Of a stretch of DNA of 64,000 nucleotides, positions 9,745-19,900 are shown one piece after another. A program made the position numbers and the translations under genes. The notes beneath the pieces are model-generated. The model saw only the letters and a list, made by a program, of their open reading frames with translations. It ran no database searches and had not been told where the DNA came from. This DNA is from Caldilineaceae bacterium (GTDB taxonomy: Bacteria; Chloroflexota; Anaerolineae; Caldilineales; Caldilineaceae): assembly GCA_026645575.1 (NCBI GenBank), contig JAPKMW010000018.1:74110-138109 (forward strand). The letters run 5' to 3'. Each line of letters starts with the position of its first letter. Position 1 is the stretch's first letter.

Positions 9745-12456
9745 TCAGTCGTGATTCGTGGATAAATACGCTTGAGAAAGTGCCCGGTGGGTGGCGACGT
9801 CTTCTAAGAACGAGCACCGCAACGTGTCATCAGGAAGCTGGTTGGCATAGCGACGCAAGGTCGTGACCCCTTGTTGCAAGAGCGCCGCTGCCCGTGGATC
9901 GGCGTTCGCTGTTAAGGCCTGATAACAGGTGAGATAGATCAGGAAAGGTGTGTACAGTCCGCTGGTGGGGTGGGCGGCCAGGATGGGGAGAATCTTTTCC
10001 ACCCAGGCAAGGGCTGTCGCCGGCTCCCCTTGGGCCAACGCCATGCGCGTCAGACCGGCTTCCGCTTCCATACGCGCGGGAGGAATGTCGAGGCGTTGAT
10101 AGAGCTGTCGGGCTTGTGCATAAGCGGCTGCCGCCTCTGTCCATAAGCCTAACCCCTCGTCGGCGAACGCTAGATGGAGCAAGGCCACGGCTTCACCCTG
10201 TCGGCTCTGCTGGGCTTGCGCACTTTGTTGGCTGCATTGGGCGTAAGCTAATGCTTGTTGATGATCGCCGGTGTAATGATGAAGGAGCGAGGCCGCTAGC
10301 CATGCGGCGGATTGGGCATCGGGCAGGAGCAGCGACTCGCTCTGGTGGAGCGCTTGCGCATAAAAGTTTTTGGCAGTGGCATAGTCACCGAGCAGAGTGT
10401 AACAAATCGCCAGGGAGCCGGTGGCGTAGCTCACTAGCAATGGATCATCGATCTCACGAAACAAGGCCAATGCACGGGTGAATTGGGTGAGCGATGCGGC
10501 ATATTCCCCCAACCCACGCAGCACATCCCCTAGTTCATAGCGCGCTAATCCTTCGCCGCGCAAATTACCCAGTTGACAGGCGATGGCTAAGACTTCTTCA
10601 TACGCTAGCCGTGCTGTCGTATAATTTTGTTTGCCGCGTGCGAGATTCGCGAGATTCATCCGGGCATCCATTGCCCCCATCACCTTGCCGAGCGACTGAC
10701 AGAGTTGGAGAGATTGGGTGAAATGCTGGGCGGCTGTTGAATAATCATCGGCGATTCTGGCAATGTCTCCCAAGTAAATGTGCATCATACAGTGCGCGCT
10801 CGTGGCAATTTCACTGGGCCACGGCTGTCCGTTGGTGGCTGGTTGTTGGACACAGGCCAAAATTGCTTCGGCATAGGCTTTGGCCTGCGCATAGCGCCCA
10901 TTGCTATAATGGGCATGCACCAACCCATTCAACCCCAGAATTTCACCATCACGACTGCCCCAAAGCAGACTCCTACACCTGGCTTCTTCTGCGATCGGCC
11001 TTGCTTGCGCATGTTTTCCTTGAATGCAGAGAAACATTGCTTGCAACCCCAGTAACTTGCTCAATAACTGTTGCCAACGCTCCTCCCGCTCGCCCGTTTC
11101 CGCCAGCAAGCTTTGCACCGCGACTACCGCTTCTTGCCAGAGCGCATTACCCTCCGTATAGCGACAGGTGATTACATAAAATTGCCATAACGGGCGAATC
11201 GCGGTGTCGAGACGACGACAAAGATCGCCCGGGGTCAACCGCAACGGTGTCGTGAACCCGTGCCGGATGCTTGCCATTGTCCACGCCCAGGCCTGCCGCA
11301 CATTGTCGAGTTCATGTTGGATTTCCGCGATTGCCCGTTGGAGATCATGGTGGGCCATCCGCCCTGAACGCTGCGCAACAAAGTCCAGATAGTAGCGGCT
11401 ATGTTGCTCGGCCACCGCTCCGTGCAATTCACAAAATTGCTCGCGTATCCGCTCGGCGGCAAATTGACGCAACAGCGGGTGCAGTTGATATTCGGCGACC
11501 GCCGGTTGCTGGATCAGCGATTTATCCACCAACGCGCTTAAATCGGCCACACTGGCGCCAGTCACGGCCTGGGCGGCGGCGCGACTGAAATGCCCCACAA
11601 AGATGGCCGATTGCGCGAGAATTTGCTGTTCGTCTCTTGTCAGTTGGCGCCAGGTCGATTCGAGCAGCGCTCCAAAATGGCGATGACGTACATCCAAATC
11701 GCGGCGCTTGGAACGCAAGAGGGCCAGGTTTTGGTCGATCGCGGTCATCAATTCGTTGACGCGGAAGTGCGGTGTTAAGGCAGCCGCTAATTCAATCGCC
11801 AATGGCATTCCCCCTAATTGGCGACAGAGGGCGCTGATCGCCGCGCTATTCTCCGTATTGAGAGTGAAGGTGGGCAGCACACGTTGGGCGTGATAGGCAA
11901 AGAGACGAAGGCCGGCATCATTGGCTCCCCCTTGCCGATGAGGGTCTGTCCCTGCGCTGGGAACAGGCAACCCCTCTACGCGGATCACCGTTTCCGGGTG
12001 GAGTTGTAAAGGCGTTCGTGAAGTGGTCAACAGCTTGACCGCAGGGGCAGCTTGTAACAACGCCAAAAGAAAGTCACTGACCGCCGTGGCTGTTCGCTCC
12101 GGTAACAAAAGGTGTTCGAGATTATCAAAGACCAAGAGCAATTGCCGTTGCGCCAAATAGTGCAAGAGGGTGGCCGATGGCGCTTCGCCTTGCGGTATGT
12201 TGGTGGCGATGACGTTGAGGGTTGCCTCGGCCAATGCTGCCGCCAAATCGTGCGTACTCTCCGCCACACTCCCCAAAGGCACAAACCAGAGACCATCCAC
12301 AAAAGGCAATGGCGCTTCTGCCGCCAATGCTTCGAGCAGCGCCAATGCCAGGCGTGTCTTCCCCATGCCACCCATGCCGACAATGGTAACCAGGCGCTCG
12401 GTTGGGTCGGCGATCAGCGCCCGCAATTGCGCCACCTGTTCGTCCCGCCCAACCAC
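9745..12456 (-). CDS. NB-ARC/TPR half of a frame-split BTAD regulator
   Basis: STAND-type ATPase followed by a long TPR array (about 900 aa). Walker A is GMGGMGKT near residue 28, Walker B is LLLVFDNLE near 115, GGMPLAIELAAAL is the GLPLA-type motif, and TPR-like helices run from about residue 400 to the end. The nominal start at 12456 is a GTG inside the conserved domain opening: the same frame reads NLPAFLPPVVGRDEQ across it and stays open upstream into an octamer repeat array. So this half has no natural start of its own. It belongs with the BTAD half (12414-13424), which enters the array in a different frame. Such proteins act as ligand- or partner-gated transcription activators. See findings for the one-unit repair. 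Confidence 0.85.
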   Translation of the reverse strand: MVGRDEQVAQLRALIADPTERLVTIVGMGGMGKTRLALALLEALAAEAPLPFVDGLWFVPLGSVAESTHDLAAALAEATLNVIATNIPQGEAPSATLLHYLAQRQLLLVFDNLEHLLLPERTATAVSDFLLALLQAAPAVKLLTTSRTPLQLHPETVIRVEGLPVPSAGTDPHRQGGANDAGLRLFAYHAQRVLPTFTLNTENSAAISALCRQLGGMPLAIELAAALTPHFRVNELMTAIDQNLALLRSKRRDLDVRHRHFGALLESTWRQLTRDEQQILAQSAIFVGHFSRAAAQAVTGASVADLSALVDKSLIQQPAVAEYQLHPLLRQFAAERIREQFCELHGAVAEQHSRYYLDFVAQRSGRMAHHDLQRAIAEIQHELDNVRQAWAWTMASIRHGFTTPLRLTPGDLCRRLDTAIRPLWQFYVITCRYTEGNALWQEAVVAVQSLLAETGEREERWQQLLSKLLGLQAMFLCIQGKHAQARPIAEEARCRSLLWGSRDGEILGLNGLVHAHYSNGRYAQAKAYAEAILACVQQPATNGQPWPSEIATSAHCMMHIYLGDIARIADDYSTAAQHFTQSLQLCQSLGKVMGAMDARMNLANLARGKQNYTTARLAYEEVLAIACQLGNLRGEGLARYELGDVLRGLGEYAASLTQFTRALALFREIDDPLLVSYATGSLAICYTLLGDYATAKNFYAQALHQSESLLLPDAQSAAWLAASLLHHYTGDHQQALAYAQCSQQSAQAQQSRQGEAVALLHLAFADEGLGLWTEAAAAYAQARQLYQRLDIPPARMEAEAGLTRMALAQGEPATALAWVEKILPILAAHPTSGLYTPFLIYLTCYQALTANADPRAAALLQQGVTTLRRYANQLPDDTLRCSFLEDVATHRALSQAYLSTNHD

Positions 12457-13424
12457 GGGCGGCAGGAAGGCGGGTAGATTGTGTCGTCGTGAGGGGGTGA
12501 CAGGGTGAGGCTTCGACGTGATCTCAGCCGAACGGGGTGACAGGGTAACAAGGTGACTGGGTGACTGGGTGACTGGGTGACAAGGTGACTGGGTGACTCA
12601 CTCACCTTGTCACCTGTCCCCTTGTTACCTTGCCACCCTGTTACCCTGTCAAAATTGCCGGCCCGAATCGCTTCATACAAGCGGATTGTTTCCGGGGAGG
12701 GCGGTGTGCCCAGCTCTTGTTCGAGGATCCGGCGGCAGTTTTCATACTGGCGCAGGGCCGCGCTCTGTTGTCCTTGTGCGGCCAACGCCTGCATCAACTG
12801 GCGATGGCCTTCCTCGTGCCAGGGTTCCAGCGCCACTTGTCGGGCGGCATGGTGCTGCATCTGGTCATAAGCGCCCATCTGTTCATGGTAGATAGTTAAG
12901 GCATTCAACATTGCCAGCGCCTGGCGATGGGTCTGTTCGCGCCGCAGTAGCGTCCACTCTTCAAAGAGGTAATTCTCCTTGAGCAACAGCCCCTGCAAAA
13001 ACTCACCCTGATAAAGTGCAACCGCTTGTGTAAAATGTTCAACACAAGCCGCACAGGGCTGTAACGGGGCATGGTCATGCCCCTGACTTTGCCGCCACCG
13101 CTCTTGAAACGCCCGCAGATCAACCAGCACATCGCGGCTGCGCCATTGTACCGTAGTGGCCGTGACCTGGAGCAGACTATCGCGTTGGGGTATGACGGCT
13201 AAACTTTGTTTGAGGAAAAACAACGCCTGCCGCAGATTATGGCGGGCCGCAGCCTCATTCTCTTCGGGCCAAAGTAAAGTGGCTATGGTTGTGCGGCGAT
13301 GGATGACATCTGCTTCTACCGCCAGATAGGCTAACAGGGCGCGTGTATGTTCCGTTGCAAATTTGAGGGGCGTTCTGTCCCAAGTTACCTGAACAGAACC
13401 TAATAGTTGGAGCGCAAACGACAT
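12414..13424 (-). CDS. BTAD (SARP-type) DNA-binding half of the split regulator
   Basis: A 336-aa frame with a winged-helix DNA-binding N-terminus (LLGSVQVTWDRTPLKFATEH, LLWPEENEAAARHNLRQALF) and a BTAD helical domain (LEPWHEEGHRQLMQALAAQG, YENCRRILEQELGTPPSPET), complete by about residue 250. It then translates the octamer array as VTQSPSHPVTLLPCHPV and runs into a wrong-frame tail that overlaps the NB-ARC sequence and stops at 12414. A GGAGAAG ribosome site lies before the ATG. It is divergent from the small protein and giant surface-protein genes, which it may control. As the sequence stands it would make a stand-alone SARP-like protein. Confidence 0.88.
   Translation of the reverse strand: MSFALQLLGSVQVTWDRTPLKFATEHTRALLAYLAVEADVIHRRTTIATLLWPEENEAAARHNLRQALFFLKQSLAVIPQRDSLLQVTATTVQWRSRDVLVDLRAFQERWRQSQGHDHAPLQPCAACVEHFTQAVALYQGEFLQGLLLKENYLFEEWTLLRREQTHRQALAMLNALTIYHEQMGAYDQMQHHAARQVALEPWHEEGHRQLMQALAAQGQQSAALRQYENCRRILEQELGTPPSPETIRLYEAIRAGNFDRVTGWQGNKGTGDKVSESPSHLVTQSPSHPVTLLPCHPVRLRSRRSLTLSPPHDDTIYPPSCRPWLGGTNRWRNCGR
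12535..12650. repeat. Octamer tandem repeat array inside the split regulator
   Basis: Eight consecutive 8-bp units of type GGTGACNN run from 12535 to 12598, three of them identical (GGTGACTG at 12551-12574). They are followed to 12650 by about six degenerate units in the opposite orientation (type TCACCTTG), so the whole can fold back on itself. Eight is not a multiple of three, so each unit gained or lost shifts the reading frame of the regulator. Confidence 0.92.
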
Positions 13425-13545
13425 CCAATAACTTCTCCGGTAAAGCGTTACACAGCCTGTATAGGCAAAATAGTAGGAAAGGTAATTCTTGGCAAACTAT
13501 CGTTACTGGTAAGTATAACAGAACTTTGTTCGTGCTTCAAAAGAC

Positions 13546-13623
13546 TTTTGACGGTTAGTAATCTTTTTTTGACGAAGTAATGCAAGTGTTTTTGACGTTT
13601 TTTTGACGACGGTTTGCTATGCT
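13546..13623 (+). promoter_or_regulatory. SARP-type direct repeats and -10 box upstream of the giant gene
   Basis: TTTTGACG occurs at 13546, 13567, 13590 and 13601 (spacings 21, 23 and 11 bp, near whole helical turns). The last copy ends 9 bp before a -10-like TATGCT (13618-13623). SARP-family activators are known to bind direct repeats at 11- or 22-bp periods, with the last copy about 8 bp before the -10. A BTAD regulator gene is divergent from this site. Confidence 0.6.
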
Positions 13624-13655
13624 CCTTCACATTATCCAACCCAAACGAGGTGCGT

Positions 13656-13877
13656 ATGGCAAGCAACCCAAACTATCACTCCTATCTGCTCCGGCTCTGG
13701 CGGGATCAACCGGGTGATTCCTGGCGCGCTGCGCTCCAGTCCACCGCCACCGGCGAACGCATCAATTTTGCCGAGATCCCCCAGATGTTCGAGTTTCTGT
13801 TAGCAACGTTAGCAACCCCGCCTGCGGTTGAGCCAACCACTGTCAATGCGCCCAGCACTGATGAAGGTACGCCGTAA
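13656..13877 (+). CDS. Small 73-aa protein of unknown function
   Basis: MASNPNYHSYLLRLWRDQPG, then a segment containing WRAALQSTATGERINFAEI and MFEFLLATLA, and a Pro/Thr-rich tail. No signal peptide or membrane helix. Start at 13656 rather than 13614 because ACGAGGTG precedes it and it lies downstream of the predicted promoter. It is the first gene of a probable transcription unit with the giant surface protein 73 bp downstream. The compact YLLRLWR...GERINF pattern reminds me of small proteins next to regulators in related bacteria, but I cannot name a family. Confidence 0.7.
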   Translation: MASNPNYHSYLLRLWRDQPGDSWRAALQSTATGERINFAEIPQMFEFLLATLATPPAVEPTTVNAPSTDEGTP

Positions 13878-13950
13878 ACCGATTCAATCGAAATTTAATG
13901 ATCTGATACCGCACCTACTATTGAATCCTATTGATTAGAGGAAACGTCTT

Positions 13951-16900
13951 ATGTCTACTCAACCCTTGCCGACCAACCGCCTACCCTTTTTCTGGCTGCG
14001 CCTGACCGTGCGGCGGCGCGCACTTGGCGTCTTTGGCTGTACGCTGCTTCTCCTGCTGCTTGGCTATGGCGCGATAGCCTGGGCGCGCCAGGAGCCGCAA
14101 CCCGCCAGCGCCATCAGCCAGATCTGGCAACGGGTGCAAACCGCGGGCGCTTATGAATTTCGGGCGAACTTGCTCCAAGATGTCGTCCCGGTCGCCGGTG
14201 TGGCTGCCATTGGTCAGAGCAGCGAGCGCCAGGAAGTACGCATCGAAGGCGCCACCAATCTGCGCGACCAGACCCTCCAGATGACCCTCTGGTCGCAAGG
14301 GGGCAATGTGCTGGATCGCGCCAGCGGTTTGGAACTCAAAACCGAGGGCGGTCGCTTGCTGGCACGCGCCCCCGGCGAGGAGTGGCGCGAAATCAGTAAC
14401 TTCACCGACGCCCTCATTCCCCAAGGTGACTTTTCCTCCTTCCTGGTCGGTGCAAAAGACGTAACTGTCGTCGATCCTGCCCAACCGGAAGCCGCCACCC
14501 ACCACTCGCCACCCACCACCACCCGCTATACCTACCGCATCGACGGACCCACCTTTGCCGCCTACATCCGCGATCTCATGCGGGCGCAGATGATCCGTCG
14601 TGGCGAGTTGACTGCCGAAAGTCAACTCGACCTGCCCCAATACTTTGCCGAGATGCAGGGGACTGGCGAGTTGTGGGTCAGCGCTGATGGGCTGCCGCTC
14701 CGTCAACTGGTCAATCTCCAATTCCCGCCCAAGGATGGGCATTGGGTAGCCGCTAAACTGGATGTTGCGTTTGGTTTTGACCCCGCCGTGCGCACCGAAC
14801 CCGTTGGCTGGCAAGCGACTCTGCAGGCCGCCCTCGCCGACGCCAACCACCGCCTGTGGCCGATGCTCTGGTTCAGCACCCTGTTACTCGTTGGCGGCGG
14901 CTTTACCCTTTTTGTCGTGCACTGCCGCCGGTCAATACTGGTCTATCGGACGCTGGCGCTGCTCTGCATCATAGCGATGGTCGGCGGGCCATTGGCGCAG
15001 AGCGCCCAGGCTGCCACCGCTGCCCACCGCTTTGCCGCTCGTCACGAACGGGAGTTGCAACTACAACGGGACGCCGAAACGCTGCAACGGGTGAGTGGCG
15101 GGGTCGATGCCATGAGTAGCGCCCCCTCTGCGTCCGAAGTGTTGGCCCAATTGCGTGCCGACAGTGGTCAGAACAGCGACGGCGATCAACTGAGCGATGT
15201 GGAAGAGGCGGCGCTGGGTAGCGACCCCACACAGACCGAGAGCGCCCGTCAACTGGAAGATTGGCTCTTCAATTCCCAAGCCGACCCCACCCTGGACAGT
15301 GACGGCGACGGTCTGACCGACCGCGAGGAAGAACTCCTCGGCACCGACGCCAACAACCCCGACAGCGACAACGACACCATCACCGACAACGTGGAGATTG
15401 CCGGCTTTACCCTGGGGGGCAAGCAGTGGCACACCAATCCCACGGAACTGGACAGCAATGGTGACGGCCTGGGCGACGAAGAGGAGTGGCGCAACCCGGC
15501 GCTCCCCGGTCAGGATACTGATAACGACGGCACCCCTGACCTCTTTGACCGCGACAACGACAACGACGGCGTACCCGACCCCGTCGATCTCTCGCCGGCC
15601 CGCGCCTGGACCACCGTTTTCAGCGACACCACCCCCTTCCAGTTGGCAGTCGATGGCCTAACGCCAGGCAAAGCGGCCATGGTCGAATTTCAACTGCGCC
15701 CGACCAATCCCGACCACCTCTGGTATGCGCTCAACAAGCTCGACTGGCCCGCTGACAGTGCCGGCAACATCCAAGATCGTGACAACAGCCCCGACGACAT
15801 TGACCTGATCCCCATGTTGGAGATTCGCATCCCCGGCGCGCCCTACAACCTGCCACTGGCCCCCACCCCGCAAGCAGCCATTTCGCTTACCGAGGAGAGT
15901 ACGGATCTGGGCATCGGCATCAGCGGCAATGTGCTCCTCACCCAGCAGGGCGACAAGCTGACCGTGCAAGGCAACCTGCTTGATCAACAGAACCGGGCGA
16001 CCGCCGGCTTCCTCTACCTCCGCGAAGGCACTTGCGACAAACCGGGCAAACGGCTGGTGGGGCCGGTCACGCTCTCGTCCAACGGTGCGGTGATTGGCGA
16101 CTTTGCCCAGACCAAATTGCGTGACCATTCGCTCGGTGGCCATATTGTCACCGTGGAAAACGTCGGCGGCGACCCCAACCTGCTCGTTTTCAACAGTTGT
16201 GGTGCCATTCCCGTCCTGCCCTTTGACGGGGAAGCGATGATCGACCAGACGGCGCTGGCAATCTACGGCGTCTCCGTGCGCGAGGCGGCGGCCGATCGCG
16301 TTGCCAAGCTGGTCTATGTACCGCTCACTCTACGCACTGATGACCCGGCGCGCCTCAATGGCAACCAGACGCTGCCCACCAGCCAGACCCCACGCGGGGG
16401 ACGGGTGGCCTTTAATGGCTTGATGCCCTATTTGGCCGGCGCGTCCTGGTCACAGGCCCATCAGGTGCGGATGATCTGGAGTGTGTTGATGCAGAATGAT
16501 CTGCCCTGCCCCACCGGTGTGCAGCGTTGCCCGCAAAATCTCAACATTCCGCTGGCAATCCACACCTATCCCGACACCTGGACCTTGACCGGCCTCGATG
16601 TGCGCCAGGACAATGGGGTTAAATTGGCGATTGCCTACGAAGATCCCGCCGTCGATGCCGATCCGCGCGAAGCGGTGCCGCTCTATGAATTGGCCGAAGG
16701 GTTGAACAACACCTTTATGGCGGGGCGCAGCAGCAACGGGCAACGAGACATGACCGTCGCCGAGATTGCTCGCCGCTTCAACCGCACCACCAATGGCAAC
16801 GTTGGGCTTGATGAACGCTTTGGCATCGACAACCTGCTGGTCATCGAAGAACAATCTTATCCAACGCTCGATAGCATGACGCGCGGCAGCATCGACCGGG

Positions 16901-19900
16901 CAGAGGCCATCTTAACGCAAACCTTTAGCAGCCGTTGGTCGCCCACCAGCCCCATCTCGCCGACGCTGCTCTATGCCTATGAGTGGGAATCGCGCGCCCT
17001 CAATCTGGATCAACAACCCAGCCCCGGTGCGCCCCCCAATGACGCCCTGCAATGGGACGCTGCTGGGCAACGCTTGACGGTTAGCTTCCGCAGCAACGAC
17101 CTGGCCCCCGCCCAAACCCTAGCGACGCTTAAAGTGCAACCCTACCGCTTTGACGGCAACCGTTGGCGGGTTTATGGTCTGGCCGAGTTCTGGAAATCGC
17201 AGGAAAGCTTCTATGCCGCCGATGTGGCCACTGATCCCGAACAAGATCTGGCGCTCGGCAAATTGCGCGCCCTGCAACTCTATACTTTTGTACTGGGCAA
17301 TGGTCTGCAACAGGTGGTGCAACGGGGCAGCCGTCCACTGATCGGCGCCACCAAATCGGACAAGGAACTGCGCACGCTCCTGAGTGACACCGGCAAGGTG
17401 AGCAAGGTGCTGTTGTTTGTGCCGGGCAAGGTGCTGAAAGCCTACTTCAACGATTTCCAAACGCTCAGTTCCGATGCCCAGGCCAAAATTGGCGGCAAGA
17501 GCAAACAATTTCTCTTCCTGTTGCAAAAGGCCTACCAGGCCGAACGGGCCGACTATGCCGTCCACATCGACAGCACTCGCCCCAGCCCGGTGGGTAAGCT
17601 AGTCAACCGCATCAAAAATGCCACCGTCGTCAACGGTCTGCTCATGGCCTCGGTCGGCTTTACCGCCGCGTTAGTCTTGACCCAGATGGCGCTCTCGCTG
17701 GCGACCATTGGCGTCAAAGACCCCAAGGTCAAGAGCGATCTCACCATCGCCTCCGCCACCTTGACGCTGATCGTCGAAGCCTACACCAAGATCTGGGTGC
17801 CATTGATGAAGGGCAAATTTATCAACACAGCCAAGACCGGCGTCACCACCACCAAGTTTGGTCTGACCGACAAACTGGGCAGTATCAAAGCCGCCCGCAT
17901 CATGGCCGTAGTGGGGGTGGTCATCTCGCTGGTCTTGGCGTGGGGTTACTTCTTTGCGGCGGTGATCGGCGGCACGGCCAGCAGCACCGCCGAGGTGAAC
18001 ACCTTGCTCGCCTTTACCCTCGCCTCCACCATTGTCACCTTGCTGCTCTTCGCCATCTCCTTTATCCCCATTGTCGGTCCGATCATCAGTGGGGTGATCT
18101 CGGCGGTGGATGCGATCCTCACCATCATCTGTGAAGCCGGGGTGAAGAATCTGCGCGGGGTGGTCTCCGGTGAGCGGGGCAAAGGCTCCTGCTTTACCCT
18201 CAGTGGCGCGCTGACCGAGTTTGTCGCCAAATATCTCTATTCCACCGAACTGATCTTCGACTTTTCCGACAAAGCGGTGCCGGCCAACCTGCGCTTCCCG
18301 GCGGTCAGCAATGTTGACTTTAGCGTCTACGATCCCACCAATTTCAACAGCCCTCGCGCCGCCGGCATGGTGGCCGGCAACTCGCTTGCCATCGTGGCCG
18401 ATGTCGGCGGCTACTTGCCGCCCAAAGTCCCCGGCGACGGCAAAGGTTTCTTTGGCGGCGCGGCCTATGCCACCAGCCAGATTGCCAAGACGCGCATTCA
18501 AACCCTGTTAAGCCGACAGCCGGTTACGCTGTCGCTGGCCGCGAATGTCTTTGACCTCAGCGAACAGTTCCAAATTCTCGATTATACGCAGGTTTACACG
18601 GTGGAGCAGGGAACCGCCGGCACCCGTATCACGTCGCTGGATCGCTACCCGCTCTATGCCGCCCGTTTGGCCGATAAGCGCCAGGGCGCGTACCTGGGTG
18701 ACTTAAAGCTGGGCATCAACAGTGTGCTAACCGGCAGCCTCTATGTCAACGTCGCCATGCGCGTGCCGACCGCTTCCTGCTTCCTGACCGCGGTCTGCTA
18801 CGCCAGCGGCAAAAACAATCGCGACGATGACGCGCTGACCCCCATCAATTTTTCGCAAAAGGCCATCCCGCCGACCGCCTTTACCTTTGATGTATTGCCC
18901 CGCACGCTCGATGGCTTCTACGCCCGCAACTGGGGCGGCAAGGTGGCCTTTGCACCCCCAGTTGACGCCGATGGCGACGGATTGCGCAATGTCGCCGCCG
19001 GTGGTCTCGACCCCAACGACGCCAAAGTGGATAGCGACGGCGATGGCTTGCCCGATCCTTATGAGTTCGACTATCGCCAACTGGGCTTTGCCAACAGCGG
19101 CGGCCTGATCGACCCGCTCAACAAGGACAGCGACGGCGACACCCTCTGCGATGATCTGGAACTACAACTGGGTACGAATCCCAGCAAAGCTGACACTGAT
19201 GGTGATACCTTGCTCGATGGTCAGGAGGTCTATCACCCCGAATGCGCCAACCCGGCGGTCTGGAGCGGCGGCTGGCTCTTTACCTACGATGTTGCTAACA
19301 ACCAATCCTTACGCATCAACAGCGACCCCCGCGCCGCCGATGCCGATCTCGATGGCATGACCGACGCCTTTGAACTAGATCGCCACCGCCAGAACCCCGC
19401 GCTCTATCCCTATAACCCGAATGTCTTCACCCCTAGCCCTATCGCCTTGCTCGCCACGGTGGACGACGCCGACAATGTGGTGCGACCGGGAACCACCCTT
19501 CGCTACACGACGACTGTCGCCAACTTCCTGCCCGATACCACGCTGGTCGGCAGCGGGGCCATCACCACCAGCTTCCCGGTGGCCTTGGGCGGTGCGCAAC
19601 GCCGTGACGCCTTTTTGCTGAGCGCAGGACAAGCGCGGGCCTTCAACAGCACCCTCACAGCGGGAAGTGGCTCATTACAGGCAGAGATCAACAATGCCGT
19701 CAACGCCCAACTCCTCCCCACGGCGGGCGTCACCCTGACAGGCGCGGCTACCTTTAGTTACAACCAGAAAACCATCGTCGCTATCGACAGCGACCTCCCC
19801 CAATCGCAACCCACCAGCCCCCCCTACATCAAGGCGGGCGGCTTCTACATCCTCGGCGGCGTGGCGAGCGACCCGACTTCCTATATCAAGGGGGTCGATG

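Noticed and set aside
12502..12650. CRISPR array
   Set aside because: Units are 8 bp, contiguous, without spacers, and translate inside a gene.
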